From the NCBI GenBank assembly GCA_965662545.1, contig CBFIHZ010000002.1:124001-188000 (forward strand): DNA of 64,000 nucleotides. The letters run 5' to 3'. Position 1 is the stretch's first letter, and every line of letters starts with the position of its first letter. This document shows positions 24,402 through 34,350 of this stretch, piece by piece. The notes below the pieces were generated by a model. The model did not search any database, had not been told where the DNA came from, and worked only from the letters and a program-made list of their open reading frames with translations. Both the position numbers and the translations under genes were made by a program. This DNA comes from CPC320 sp002684375 (lineage in GTDB: Bacteria > Pseudomonadota > Alphaproteobacteria > Rhodobacterales > Rhodobacteraceae).

Positions 24402-25430
24402 ATGACGTATAAAATTGCAATTTTGGGCGCATCTGGCTATACTGGCGCAGAACTGATAAGGCTGCTGGCTACCCACCCCAGCTTTTCCATTGCAGCGCTG
24501 GGAGCCGAGCGCAAAGCCGGCCAACCACTGGCGCAGGTCTTCCCGCATCTGCGGCATCTTGATCTGCCGTTACTGGTGAAGACCGAAGAGATTGATTTTA
24601 GTCAGATTGATCTTTGTTTTTGCGCGCTGCCGCATAAAACCTCTCAAAATATTATTGCCGGATTGCCGGCCGATCTTAAGATTGTTGATCTCAGCGCTGA
24701 TTTTCGCCTGCGTGACCCCGCGCAATACGAGGCGTGGTACGGCGAGAGCCATGATGCACCGGCCCTTCAGAAAGAAGCGGTTTATGGCCTGACGGAGTTT
24801 TACCGAGATGAGATTATCTCTGCCCGTTTGGTGGCGGGAACTGGCTGCAATGCCGCGACCGGCCAATACCTGTTGCGGCCATTGATCGCCGGCGGTCTGA
24901 TCGATCTTGATGACATTATTCTTGATTTAAAATGTGCTGTGTCCGGCGCCGGGCGTGCGCTGAAAGAAAACCTGCTGCATGCGGAGTTGTCTGAAGGGTA
25001 TCACGCCTATGCGCTCGGGGGCACACACCGGCACCTGGGCGAGTTTGACCAAGAGTTTACTGCCCTCGCAGGACGTCCGGTGAAAATTCAATTCACCCCG
25101 CATCTTGTGCCTGCAAATCGCGGCATTCTTGCCACTGGCTACGTCAAAGGCGCTCCGGACGCCATCCACAGCGCCCTGCAAACGGCCTATGCAAACGAGC
25201 CGTTTGTCGAGGTTTTAGACTTTGGTCAAACCCCAAGCACACGGCACGTGCGGGGCTCGAATTTTTGCCACATCGGGGTGACGGCCGACCGTATTGCGGG
25301 GCGTGCCATTGTCATTGGTGCGCTCGACAATCTGACCAAAGGCAGCAGTGGTCAGGCCTTACAGAATGCAAATTTAATGTTGGGCGTGCCCGAAACATCG
25401 GGCCTAATGCTGGCGCCGTGTTTCCCCTGA
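24402..25430 (+). CDS. argC: N-acetyl-gamma-glutamyl-phosphate reductase
   Basis: A 342-residue NADPH-dependent reductase of arginine synthesis. The Rossmann motif is ILGASGYTGAELIRLL; the catalytic cysteine sits in AGTGCNAATGQYLL near residue 150, and GGTHRHLGEFDQE near 205 supplies the active-site histidine. It follows murI by 81 bases with AAGAGG before the ATG, and ccmE begins 7 bases after its stop, so it may head the ccm run. Confidence 0.95.
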   Translation: MTYKIAILGASGYTGAELIRLLATHPSFSIAALGAERKAGQPLAQVFPHLRHLDLPLLVKTEEIDFSQIDLCFCALPHKTSQNIIAGLPADLKIVDLSADFRLRDPAQYEAWYGESHDAPALQKEAVYGLTEFYRDEIISARLVAGTGCNAATGQYLLRPLIAGGLIDLDDIILDLKCAVSGAGRALKENLLHAELSEGYHAYALGGTHRHLGEFDQEFTALAGRPVKIQFTPHLVPANRGILATGYVKGAPDAIHSALQTAYANEPFVEVLDFGQTPSTRHVRGSNFCHIGVTADRIAGRAIVIGALDNLTKGSSGQALQNANLMLGVPETSGLMLAPCFP

Positions 25431-25437
25431 GCGCACC

Positions 25438-25881
25438 ATGAAAGGGTTGAAAAAAACACGGCGGATTCAAGTTATTATTGCCAGCGCGGTTTTATTGGCG
25501 CTGGCCACGGGCTTGATTGGTTTTGCGCTGAAAGATGGCATCAACCTGTTTCGTGCCCCAAGCCAGGTCTTGGCAGATCCACCATCCCCGAATGAAGTGT
25601 TTCGGTTGGGCGGTCTGGTGAAACAGGGATCTCTGGTTCGGGGGGATGCACTCGCGGTCTCATTTTTGGTGACTGATGGCGCCGAAGAAATCGCCGTGAC
25701 ATATAGTGGTATTCTGCCTGATTTATTTACCGAAAATCAGGGGATGATTGCCATGGGCCGTTTTGACAACGGCGTGTTCACAGCCAGTGAAATTCTCGCA
25801 AAACACGACGAAGACTATATGCCCAAAGAGGTTGTCGACGCGTTGCGCGAACAGGGCATGTATCAAAACCCCGAGCAATAA
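25438..25881 (+). CDS. ccmE: cytochrome c maturation haem chaperone CcmE
   Basis: A 147-residue membrane-anchored periplasmic protein that holds haem covalently and hands it to CcmF/CcmH. A single N-terminal span follows the charged KKTRR start; FRLGGLVKQGSLVRG begins the OB-fold; EILAKHDEDYMPKEV near residue 120 carries the haem-binding His and the following Tyr. Length is normal. It starts 7 bases after argC, and ccmF comes about 80 bases later. Confidence 0.95.
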   Translation: MKGLKKTRRIQVIIASAVLLALATGLIGFALKDGINLFRAPSQVLADPPSPNEVFRLGGLVKQGSLVRGDALAVSFLVTDGAEEIAVTYSGILPDLFTENQGMIAMGRFDNGVFTASEILAKHDEDYMPKEVVDALREQGMYQNPEQ

Positions 25882-25959
25882 TCGCACCCGCGACCTTAAG
25901 GCACGACCCCAAATGCAAAAAATAGCCAATAAAGATTGGCGATGGGGCAAATGCCATCT

Positions 25960-27933
25960 ATGTCTGTGCGTATGATTATCGAACTCGGACATTTTTGTCT
26001 TATTCTGGCCTTCGGGCTGTCGTGCGTCCAAACGGTCAGTGGTCTGGTTGGTGCGCAGTACCGTTGGGCTGGCTGGATGGCAGTGACAGGGCAGGCGGCG
26101 CTGCTGCAGTTTGCCCTGACAGCCTGCGCGTTTGCAGCGCTGACCCACGCGTTTGTCACTTCAGATTTCAGTTTGCGACTTGTGGTGTTGAACTCGCATT
26201 CTCTCAAACCGATGTTGTATAAAATTTCAGGCGTTTGGGGTAATCATGAAGGGTCGATGCTGCTTTGGGTGTTGATCGTCACCTTGTTTGGTGCGACCGC
26301 CGCTTGGTTCGGCGACCGTTTGCCTCCAACGTTGCAAAGCCGGGTACTGGCCGTGCAATCTGCCATTGCGGTGGCGTTCTTTGCCTTTATCATTTTTACT
26401 TCCAACCCGTTTTTACGCCTCGAGGTGCCGCCGTTTGACGGCCAAGATCTTAACCCCCTGCTGCAGGATGTCGGCTTGGCGTTTCATCCGCCATTTCTCT
26501 ATCTGGGGTATGTCGGCCTCAGCATGACGTTTTCCTTCGCGGTGGCGGCCTTAATTGAGGGGCGGGTGGACGCGGCTTGGGGGCGCTGGGTTCGGCCTTG
26601 GACCTTGGCGGCGTGGATCTTTTTAACCATTGGTATCGCGCTTGGCAGTTGGTGGGCCTATTACGAATTGGGTTGGGGCGGGTTTTGGTTTTGGGATCCG
26701 GTCGAAAATGCCAGCTTTATGCCGTGGTTGTTAGCAGGGGCGTTGTTGCATTCGGCGATCGTTGTCGAAAAAAGGGACAGTCTGAAAAACTGGACTATTC
26801 TGTTGGCCATTTTGGCGTTTGGGTTTTCATTGACCGGCACCTTTATCGTACGGTCGGGCGTGTTGACCTCTGTGCACGCATTTGCCAATGACCCAGAGCG
26901 GGGGGTGTTTATTCTTGCTATTCTCGCGCTGTTCATCGGGGGTGCCCTGACCTTGTTTGCAGCGCGCTCCAGCGAAATGGAGGCGCGCGGCGTGTTTTCT
27001 CTGGTCAGTCGCGAGTCCGCGTTGGTGAGTAATAACATCCTGTTAGCGGGAAGCGCTTTTGTGGTTTTTATCGGCACGATCTGGCCGCTACTGGCCGAGC
27101 TTGCCTTCGATCGCAAGCTCAGCGTTGGCCCACCTTTCTTTAATCAGGCGTTCACCCCGTTTATGGTCGCGCTTGGGTTGATTTTACCACTGGGGTCAGT
27201 TCTGCCTTGGAAGCGCGCCCGTTTGGGAGGGGTGGCAAAGCGCCTGATCCCAGCGTTGGTGCTGGCGCTTGCCGGTGCGGGACTGGTGTGGTCACTGCAG
27301 ACCGGTCGAAGCCTTTTGGGACCGGTGGGTCTGTTTCTTGGGGCATGGTTGGTTTTTGGCACGCTGACCGAACTATGGACCCGTGCCGGACGCAGTCATG
27401 ATCTGCGCCGATTGACGCGTTTGCCGCGCGCCGACTGGGGCAAAGCCTGCGCCCATGCCGGGCTAGGCGTGACGATTTTTGGCATCGCAGGCATGACAGC
27501 TTGGCAGGTCGAGGACATTCGGGTCACCGACCTTAAAACCCCCTGGCAGGTTGGGGCCTATACGTTGCAACTCGACAAAGTCGAAAAACTCACCGGCCCG
27601 AATTATCTGACCACAATGGGCACAGTCACTTTGCGCAAAGGCCGTCGTCTTGTCGCTGAACTGAGACCAGAAAAACGCTATTACCCGGTTGCGAAAATGC
27701 CTACAACAGAGGCCGCAATTGATTACCGGATCATGCGTGATGTCTATGTGGTACTGGGCGACCCTGAGGCCAGTGGTGGTTGGGTGGTGCGCACTTATAT
27801 CAAACCACTGGCAAATTGGATTTGGGCCGGAGCGCTCTTGATGGCGTTCGGCGGGTTCCTAAGCCTGAGTGATAAACGGCTGCGGGTTGCGGCCGGCGCC
27901 GCCCGAACCCGGCCAGCGGTTATAGCCGAATGA
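25960..27933 (+). CDS. ccmF: cytochrome c-type biogenesis protein CcmF
   Basis: A polytopic inner-membrane protein (657 residues from this start) that ligates haem to apocytochrome c. IELGHFCLILAFGL is the usual first span; WGNHEGSMLLWVL and the tryptophan-rich WWD domain GWGGFWFWDPVENASFMPW near residue 245 bind haem, with histidines on both sides. The start is not certain: ATGs at 25951, 25960 and 25972 are possible and the family alignment favours 25960 or 25972. The stop overlaps the ccmH start by 4 bases. Confidence 0.93.
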   Translation: MSVRMIIELGHFCLILAFGLSCVQTVSGLVGAQYRWAGWMAVTGQAALLQFALTACAFAALTHAFVTSDFSLRLVVLNSHSLKPMLYKISGVWGNHEGSMLLWVLIVTLFGATAAWFGDRLPPTLQSRVLAVQSAIAVAFFAFIIFTSNPFLRLEVPPFDGQDLNPLLQDVGLAFHPPFLYLGYVGLSMTFSFAVAALIEGRVDAAWGRWVRPWTLAAWIFLTIGIALGSWWAYYELGWGGFWFWDPVENASFMPWLLAGALLHSAIVVEKRDSLKNWTILLAILAFGFSLTGTFIVRSGVLTSVHAFANDPERGVFILAILALFIGGALTLFAARSSEMEARGVFSLVSRESALVSNNILLAGSAFVVFIGTIWPLLAELAFDRKLSVGPPFFNQAFTPFMVALGLILPLGSVLPWKRARLGGVAKRLIPALVLALAGAGLVWSLQTGRSLLGPVGLFLGAWLVFGTLTELWTRAGRSHDLRRLTRLPRADWGKACAHAGLGVTIFGIAGMTAWQVEDIRVTDLKTPWQVGAYTLQLDKVEKLTGPNYLTTMGTVTLRKGRRLVAELRPEKRYYPVAKMPTTEAAIDYRIMRDVYVVLGDPEASGGWVVRTYIKPLANWIWAGALLMAFGGFLSLSDKRLRVAAGAARTRPAVIAE

Positions 27934-28388
27934 GATCGTTTGTATGCGCCTTGGTTTTGGTGTGGTTTTGCGCGCCGGTCTTTGCGGTCGAGCCGGACGA
28001 GGTGCTGTCGGATCCAGCCCTTGAGCAACGCGCCCGCAATTTGTCACAACACTTACGCTGTCTGGTGTGTCGCAACGAAAGTATCGATGAAAGTAACGCA
28101 GGTTTGGCCCGCGATTTGCGCCTGTTGGTGCGCGAGCGCTTAGAAGCCGGGGACAGTGATGCGCAAGTGATGGAGTTTGTCGTCACGCGCTATGGCGAGT
28201 ACGTCTTGTTGAAGCCCGACATTACCGGGGCAAATTGGCTGCTTTGGGCCAGTGGGCCGCTTACGCTGCTGTTTGCCGCTGGGGTGGTCGTGTCGTTTTC
28301 CCGTCGCAGAGCAAAAGACCGTCGAACGGCTGCCACCGCGCTGAGCGCAGAAGAAACCAAAGCCCTGAAAAAAATTCTGAACAATTGA
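27930..28388 (+). CDS. ccmH: cytochrome c-type biogenesis protein CcmH
   Basis: A 152-residue periplasmic thiol protein: a signal peptide ending VFAVEP, the LRCLVCRNESI motif with the redox Cys-x2-Cys near residue 45, then one C-terminal membrane span (LLWASGPLTLLFAAGVVVSF). It reduces apocytochrome c cysteines before haem attachment and works with CcmF. It is the short form lacking the TPR CcmI/CcmH2 part. ATGA overlap with ccmF shows coupling. Confidence 0.94.
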   Translation: MRSFVCALVLVWFCAPVFAVEPDEVLSDPALEQRARNLSQHLRCLVCRNESIDESNAGLARDLRLLVRERLEAGDSDAQVMEFVVTRYGEYVLLKPDITGANWLLWASGPLTLLFAAGVVVSFSRRRAKDRRTAATALSAEETKALKKILNN

Positions 28389-28463
28389 CACTGGGATTTA
28401 GAGGTCTTGTTTGCTAGGTTTACCCTGCAGGACGCACAGCTGTAAAAGAGTGATGGATCTACG

Positions 28464-29240
28464 ATGATATATGAAACCATTGATTTAGATATAAAAGATA
28501 ATATTGCGGTATTGACGCTTAACCGTCCGGCGGTAATGAACGCGCTAAACGCCCAAATGCGGGCAGAAATTTTGCATGCGCTACGCCACAGCATCGAGGT
28601 CGCACGGGTTTTGGTGATGACCGGCGCAGGCCCTGCGTTTTGCAGCGGTCAGGATCTGAACGATCGCGGGGTCGTGGGGAAAATAGATCTCGAACGTAGT
28701 TTGCGTGACCAATATAATCCGATGTTGCAGGCCATTACCGATAGCCCTATTCCCACCATCAGCGCGGTGAACGGTCCGGCTGCCGGTGCAGGCGCCAATC
28801 TCGCCTTGGCCGCCGATGTGGTGATTGCCGCCGATGATGCTTATTTTGCGCAGGCTTTCACCCGTATTGGCTTGATGCCTGATGCCGGCGGCACCCACAC
28901 GCTGCCCCGGCGCATGGGCATGGCCAAAGCCATGGGGGCCGCGCTTTTTGCCGAGAAAATCAGCGCCCAGCAAGCCGAGGCCTGGGGGATGATATGGGAA
29001 GTCGCTGCCCCTGACGGGTTCGACGCCCTGTGGAAACGCCGCGCCAAACATTTGGCAACCGGGCCCTCGGTTGCCTATACCCACACTAAAACCGCGTTGC
29101 GCCACAGTTTGCACAATACGTATGAACAGCAATTAATGCTGGAGGCAAAGCTTCAGGGCGATTGCGGCAAAACCCGCGATTTCAAAGAGGGTGTGCTGGC
29201 ATTTCTGGAAAAACGCCCTGCGGTGTTTGAAGGTCGGTAA
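28464..29240 (+). CDS. enoyl-CoA hydratase/isomerase family protein, PaaG-like
   Basis: A 258-residue crotonase. MTGAGPAFCSGQDLNDR near residue 55 forms the first half of the oxyanion hole and VNGPAAGAGANLALAADVV near 100 the second; MPDAGGTHTLPRRMG near 137 has Asp where hydratases carry a catalytic acid and resembles the PaaG/PaaB isomerase type. It could be a ring-1,2-epoxyphenylacetyl-CoA isomerase or a general enoyl-CoA hydratase. No other paa gene is present here. It follows ccmH by 75 bases. Confidence 0.82.
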   Translation: MIYETIDLDIKDNIAVLTLNRPAVMNALNAQMRAEILHALRHSIEVARVLVMTGAGPAFCSGQDLNDRGVVGKIDLERSLRDQYNPMLQAITDSPIPTISAVNGPAAGAGANLALAADVVIAADDAYFAQAFTRIGLMPDAGGTHTLPRRMGMAKAMGAALFAEKISAQQAEAWGMIWEVAAPDGFDALWKRRAKHLATGPSVAYTHTKTALRHSLHNTYEQQLMLEAKLQGDCGKTRDFKEGVLAFLEKRPAVFEGR

Positions 29241-29384
29241 TTGCCGATTTGGACCCGTAATTTTCGGGTTGGAGGAGCCTGTTCAGTCCAAAACCAGATG
29301 TGTGCCGGACCCTTTTTGTAATCGGCCCGTGCACAAATGCCCCCGTAAGAACATGCCTCGCCCGACAGATTAACCCCCTGCGGT

Positions 29385-30680
29385 TCAGCGGTTTTCAATA
29401 TCAACATAATCGCGGGCTGTTTCCCCGAGATATAGCTGGCGAGGGCGGCCAATTTTCATCTGTGGATCCGTGATCATTTCTTTCCACTGCGATATCCAGC
29501 CAACCGTACGCGAGACCGCAAAAATTGGTGTGAACATCGAGGTTGGAAACCCCATCGCCTCGAGGATGATACCCGAATAGAAATCGACGTTTGGAAAGAG
29601 TTTCTTTTCGATGAAGTATGGATCGCTCAGCGCAACCCGTTCTAGTTCTTTGGCAATTTGCAAAAGCGGGTTATCTTCTACACCTAACAGTTCCAGAACT
29701 TCGTCGGCGGATTGCTTTAATACAGTCGCCCGCGGGTCCGTATTTTTATACACCCGGTGACCAAAACCCATCAGTCGGAACGGATCATTTTTGTCTTTTG
29801 CTCTGGCAATAAACTCGGGAATACGGTCAACCGAGCCGATCTCGCGCAGCATTTCCAGACAGGCCTGGTTGGCCCCACCATGCGCCGGTCCCCACAGACA
29901 GGCAATGCCAGCCGCGATACAGGCAAACGGGTTGGCCCCCGAAGATGACGCAAGCCGCACAGTTGATGTCGAGGCGTTCTGTTCATGGTCGGCGTGCAGC
30001 GTAAAGATCCGGTCCATAGCCCGTGACAAGATGGGGTTGACGACGTAATCTTCTGCGGGCACCGCAAAGCACATGCGTAAAAAATTCGAGGCATAATCCA
30101 GGTCATTGCGAGGATAGACAAAAGGTTGCCCGACAGTAAACTTATAGGCCATCGCCGCTATGGTTGGCATTTTGGCAATCAGCCGGAACGAGGCAACCTC
30201 GCGTTGATGCTCATCGGTGATATCGGTGCTGTCATGATAAAACGCCGACATTGCGCCAACAACACCGGTCATAACGGCCATCGGGTGTGCATCGCGTCGG
30301 AACCCGCGAAAAAAATACATCATCTGTTCGTGAATCATCGTGTGGCGGGTCACAATGGTCTCAAATTCTTCCAATGCGGTTGCTCCGGGTAGTTCACCAT
30401 ACAGCAACAGATAACAGACTTCGAGAAAATGCGACTTGCCAGCCAACTGGTCAATTGGATATCCGCGGTGCTGCAATTCCCCCTTATCGCCGTCAATAAA
30501 GGTAATATGGCTGTCACAGGATGCCGTCGACGTAAAGCCAGGATCATAGGTGAACATCTGTGCCTGAGCGTACAGCTTGCGAATATCAATGACGTCAGGC
30601 CCTGCAGAGGGGGACATTACCGGCAGATCGTAAGAAGTCCCGTTTACGGTAAGTGTCGCATGTTTCGTTGCTTCGGCCAT
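29385..30680 (-). CDS. gltA: citrate synthase
   Basis: A 431-residue type I (hexameric, Gram-negative) citrate synthase, first step of the TCA cycle. Active-site segments are present: LHADHEQNASTSTVRL with the first catalytic His, GPAHGGANQACLEML with the second, and DPRATVLKQ plus FSGIILEAMG-like blocks with the later acid (YSGIILEAMGFP). AGGA precedes the ATG at 30680; the frame extends a little further but not in the family pattern. It follows gltX on the minus strand after 56 bases. Confidence 0.96.
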   Translation of the reverse strand: MAEATKHATLTVNGTSYDLPVMSPSAGPDVIDIRKLYAQAQMFTYDPGFTSTASCDSHITFIDGDKGELQHRGYPIDQLAGKSHFLEVCYLLLYGELPGATALEEFETIVTRHTMIHEQMMYFFRGFRRDAHPMAVMTGVVGAMSAFYHDSTDITDEHQREVASFRLIAKMPTIAAMAYKFTVGQPFVYPRNDLDYASNFLRMCFAVPAEDYVVNPILSRAMDRIFTLHADHEQNASTSTVRLASSSGANPFACIAAGIACLWGPAHGGANQACLEMLREIGSVDRIPEFIARAKDKNDPFRLMGFGHRVYKNTDPRATVLKQSADEVLELLGVEDNPLLQIAKELERVALSDPYFIEKKLFPNVDFYSGIILEAMGFPTSMFTPIFAVSRTVGWISQWKEMITDPQMKIGRPRQLYLGETARDYVDIENR

Positions 30681-30736
30681 CTTCAATCCTTCATATCGGT
30701 CATCCAGAACACTTCGCAAGCTGCGCGTTCTGGAGA

Positions 30737-32152
30737 TCAGTCTTTTATCTCATTTGCAGATATGTCTGTTAATCTTGCAATTGTCTCCTGGCGTCCCAGC
30801 ACCAGCATCATGTCAAAGACGCTTGGCGTTGCTGTGCGCCCTGCGAGAGCCGCTCTTATTGGTGCGGCTATTTTGCCAAAGCCAATGCCACGCGTCTCTG
30901 CGATTTGTGACGTTACTCTCTCCAAATCGCCACGGGTCCAAATAACATTTTGCAATTGCGGCGTCAACTCACGTAGAATGCTACGTCCTGTCTCATCAAG
31001 AGCGGACAGGGCTTTTTCGTCTGGTGTGATTGGCGTGCCAGCCAGAATAAATTGTCCTTTGTCAATGAGTTCCCCAAAGTCACGTGCGCGTTCTTTTAGG
31101 CAATACATCGCCGACAGCATCTGCGTCGCAGTCTGATCGGATAGTTTGGGTGCACCGGTTACCTGCAGGAACGTTTGTAAATCTTGCAGCAACGCAGCAT
31201 CTTCGGTGATGGCAATGTGCTGGCCACTTAATTTGCTGAGTTTTTTGAAATCAAACCGTGCGGGTGATTTTCCGATCCCGTCAAAACCGAACCAATCTTT
31301 GGCCTGAGCATCGGTGAAAAACTCGTCATTGCCATGCGCCCATCCCAATCGGGCCAAATAATTGCGCATGGCTGCCGCCGAATATCCCATCGCATGATAT
31401 TCATCCACGCCCAAGGCCCCATGACGTTTTGACAGTTTTTTGCCATCAGCACCATGGATTAACGGTATATGGGCCCAAACGGGTACCGGCCAACCCATAG
31501 CGTTATAAATGGTCATCTGACGGGCGGCATTGTTTAGGTGATCGTCGCCTCGTATGACGGTGGTCACCCCCATATCGTGATCATCAACGACCACAGCCAA
31601 CATATAGACCGGAGTGCCATCCGAGCGCAGCAAGATCATATCGTCGAGCTGGTCATTTTTAATGGTGACATCACCCTGAACCTGATCTGCAATAACCGTT
31701 GTTCCACTCTGGGGGGCTTTGATCCGCACAACATAAGCGCCTTTCGGATGTCTGGCAGCCTCTACATCCCGCCACGGGCTGCGAAACAATGTCGAGCGTC
31801 CCGCCGCGCGGGCCTGATCGCGAAAAGCGGCGATTTCATCTTGTGAACTGAAACATTTATAGGCCCTGCCAGCCGCAAGCAATTCATGGGCCACGTCGGC
31901 ATGCCGCTCTGCGCGGTCAAACTGGGTTACCGGCTCGCCATCATAGTCAAGCCCGAGCCATTCCATCCCGGTAAAAATGGCTTGCGTTGCCTCCGGGGTT
32001 GAGCGCGCCCGATCCGTGTCTTCGATCCGCAACAAAAACTTGCCACCGCGACCCCGGGCATACAGCCAGTTGAACAGCGCGGTGCGCGCGCTGCCAATGT
32101 GAAGATACCCTGTGGGTGAGGGGGCAAAGCGGGTGACAATCTGGCTGGACAT
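30737..32152 (-). CDS. gltX: glutamyl-tRNA synthetase
   Basis: A 471-residue class I synthetase. RFAPSPTGYLHIGSARTAL at the N-terminus is the HIGH region and KKLSKRHGA near residue 240 the KMSKS loop; LLRIEDTDRARS follows the first. The zinc-binding region is absent, as in many alphaproteobacterial copies. Alphaproteobacteria often have two gltX genes, one of which may prefer tRNA-Gln with the GatCAB route; which copy this is cannot be told from the window. It is divergent from comEC. Confidence 0.95.
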   Translation of the reverse strand: MSSQIVTRFAPSPTGYLHIGSARTALFNWLYARGRGGKFLLRIEDTDRARSTPEATQAIFTGMEWLGLDYDGEPVTQFDRAERHADVAHELLAAGRAYKCFSSQDEIAAFRDQARAAGRSTLFRSPWRDVEAARHPKGAYVVRIKAPQSGTTVIADQVQGDVTIKNDQLDDMILLRSDGTPVYMLAVVVDDHDMGVTTVIRGDDHLNNAARQMTIYNAMGWPVPVWAHIPLIHGADGKKLSKRHGALGVDEYHAMGYSAAAMRNYLARLGWAHGNDEFFTDAQAKDWFGFDGIGKSPARFDFKKLSKLSGQHIAITEDAALLQDLQTFLQVTGAPKLSDQTATQMLSAMYCLKERARDFGELIDKGQFILAGTPITPDEKALSALDETGRSILRELTPQLQNVIWTRGDLERVTSQIAETRGIGFGKIAAPIRAALAGRTATPSVFDMMLVLGRQETIARLTDISANEIKD

Positions 32153-32235
32153 AGAGGTTTAACCTTTGGTTAAGCAAAACGCTGGTACTTTTGCGCACTG
32201 TCTAACCATCCGTCTAAGCAGGGGCAAGCACAGGC

Positions 32236-34350
32236 ATGACCCGATTACTTTCTATGGCGTTTTGGGGTGATAATTTCTGGCAGCAAAAGCCGCGTCTGCC
32301 CGACTGGGCACCGGTGTTGTTTGCCGTTGGTATTGCGGTTTATTTTGCGCTTGCCTCGGAACCTTCACCTGTCCTGCTTTTTGCAATCATTGCCTTGAAC
32401 TTGCTGTGTTTGACGCTGTGCAAAAACCGGGATGCTATTTTAAAAATAGCAATTGCCGCGCCGCTACTGGTCGTACTTGGGGTCGGGTGGGCAAATATCG
32501 CGGCGCTGTATAAGACAGCTGCGGTTTTGAAATATCATTACTACGGGCCGATAGAAGGGCGAATTGTCAAGGTTGATCGTTCTGCGTCTGATGCGCTGCG
32601 TTTGACACTTGATCGGGTGGTTCTTCGCCAACTTGCTCCCGGGCAAACGCCAGAACGGGTACGGGTCTCGCTGCACGGCGCATTATTTGATTTTAAGCCG
32701 GTCCCTGGGGAAACGATCATGCTCACCGGGCATTTATCGCCCCCTGCCGGCGCTGTAGAGCCTTCGGGCTTTGATTTCAGACGTCACGCCTGGTTTTTGC
32801 GCCTCGGGGGCTTGGGCTACAGCCGCACGCCGGTTGTGGTGTTGGCCCCTGCAGGTCACGCGATGGCACTGGCGCGGGCGCGCATGCTTATCTCTACGCG
32901 AGTTCAAGCGGCTCTGCCGGGTCAATTGGGCGCCTTTGCAGCCACGGTACTCAGTGGCGACCGCTCCGGCTTAAATGCAAAGACCTTACAGGATTTGCGA
33001 CAGACCAACTTGGCCCATCTACTGGCAATTTCCGGCCTGCATATGGGGTTGCTGACCGGATTTATCTTTGCACTATTAAGATTGGCAGTGCTGTCTTTGC
33101 CTGGGTCTGCCCGCCATTGGCCCGCCAAGAAAATTGCGGCATGCGGCGCAATACTGGCAGGCGCATTCTATCTGGCCTTATCGGGCGGCAATGTCGCCAC
33201 AGAGCGTGCTTTTGTTATGGCTTTTGTGGGGTTTGGTGCCTTGCTGTTTGACAAACGTGCCTTGAGTTTACGGTCGGTTTCGGTTGCCGCTTTTTTGGTG
33301 CTGTTGTTGCGCCCAAGTGCTTTGCTCGGTCCGGGATTTCAAATGTCTTTTGCCGCCACTTTGGCTTTGATAACAGTCTATACAATTTGGTGCAAAAAGC
33401 GCTGGCAACCTTGGCCTAAATGGACCCAGCCGATCTGGATGGTCTTGATGTCTTCGCTGGTGGCCGGACTGGCAACCGCGCCGATTGCGGCAGCGCATTT
33501 TAATATGGTGTCGCAATATGGTCTGCTGGCCAATCTAATCTCGGTGCCGCTGATGGGCCTGGTTATTATGCCTGCTGGTGTCATCGGGTTGATGTTGATG
33601 CCGTTCGAACTTGAGGGGGGGGCGCTTTGGGTGATGGGTCAAGGGCTTGCCTGGATCCTTGGCGTGGCCGATTGGGTCGCGGATTTCAATGATGCTGTCC
33701 GCTATATAAAAGCACCCGCTCCTGTGGTTTTGCCGTTGCTGGCGGTAAGTGCCTTGTTTGCTGTGCTATGGGTCGGCCGTCTGCGGTTCATCGGAGTGTG
33801 TGGCTGTTTGCTTGGGTTTCTGATTTGGGCCCAGACACCTCGACCGTTACTTTTGATCAGTGATAGCGGCGCGCTGTTGGGCATACTTGCCCCACAGGGA
33901 CGTTTGTTAAGTAAATCAAAAGGTACAGGTTTTGTGGCAAAAAACTGGCTCCGCAATGATGGTGACGGACGCAGCCAAACACAGGCAGCGCAGGGGTGGC
34001 AAGTGGCGTTTGATAATTTAAATTGGCTGCATGTTGTCGGCAAACGGGCTGCGGCTGACAAAAAAGACTGCCAACCCGATCAGGTGGTGATTGCCAATGT
34101 CTATCTTCAAGCCCACGGGAAATGTTTGATCTTGGACGCTGCGGTTTTCGCAGCCACTGGCAGTATGGATATTATTGCACGCCAAGGGCGCTTGCAGGTG
34201 CGCACAGCTCTTAGTTTTAATGGTGACCGGCTTTGGTCGCGGAAACATTTGACACCCTCAAAGGCAGCTATGCTTGCACAAAAGATTGAGCGGTTCAGCT
34301 TTTTGCTTAATAGCTCCGGATTAGCCCCACCAACCGCCCCTGAACCTTGA
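32236..34350 (+). CDS. comEC: ComEC/Rec2 DNA-uptake channel protein
   Basis: A 704-residue polytopic membrane protein. The N-terminal soluble insert (about 90-190; GPIEGRIVKVDRSASDALRL) is the DUF4131 domain; the competence core contains LAHLLAISGLHMGLLTG near residue 255 and several spans up to about 540; the C-terminal part is a degenerate metallo-beta-lactamase region lacking the HxHxDH signature. ComEC moves single-stranded DNA across the inner membrane in natural transformation, so the strain may be competent, though other uptake genes are not in the window. It converges with lexA and the ends overlap by 44 bases. Confidence 0.9.
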   Translation: MTRLLSMAFWGDNFWQQKPRLPDWAPVLFAVGIAVYFALASEPSPVLLFAIIALNLLCLTLCKNRDAILKIAIAAPLLVVLGVGWANIAALYKTAAVLKYHYYGPIEGRIVKVDRSASDALRLTLDRVVLRQLAPGQTPERVRVSLHGALFDFKPVPGETIMLTGHLSPPAGAVEPSGFDFRRHAWFLRLGGLGYSRTPVVVLAPAGHAMALARARMLISTRVQAALPGQLGAFAATVLSGDRSGLNAKTLQDLRQTNLAHLLAISGLHMGLLTGFIFALLRLAVLSLPGSARHWPAKKIAACGAILAGAFYLALSGGNVATERAFVMAFVGFGALLFDKRALSLRSVSVAAFLVLLLRPSALLGPGFQMSFAATLALITVYTIWCKKRWQPWPKWTQPIWMVLMSSLVAGLATAPIAAAHFNMVSQYGLLANLISVPLMGLVIMPAGVIGLMLMPFELEGGALWVMGQGLAWILGVADWVADFNDAVRYIKAPAPVVLPLLAVSALFAVLWVGRLRFIGVCGCLLGFLIWAQTPRPLLLISDSGALLGILAPQGRLLSKSKGTGFVAKNWLRNDGDGRSQTQAAQGWQVAFDNLNWLHVVGKRAAADKKDCQPDQVVIANVYLQAHGKCLILDAAVFAATGSMDIIARQGRLQVRTALSFNGDRLWSRKHLTPSKAAMLAQKIERFSFLLNSSGLAPPTAPEP

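Noticed and set aside
29241..29384. ACCCG-CGGGT hairpin after the enoyl-CoA hydratase as a terminator
   Set aside because: The stem is only 5 bp and there is no T run after it on either strand.
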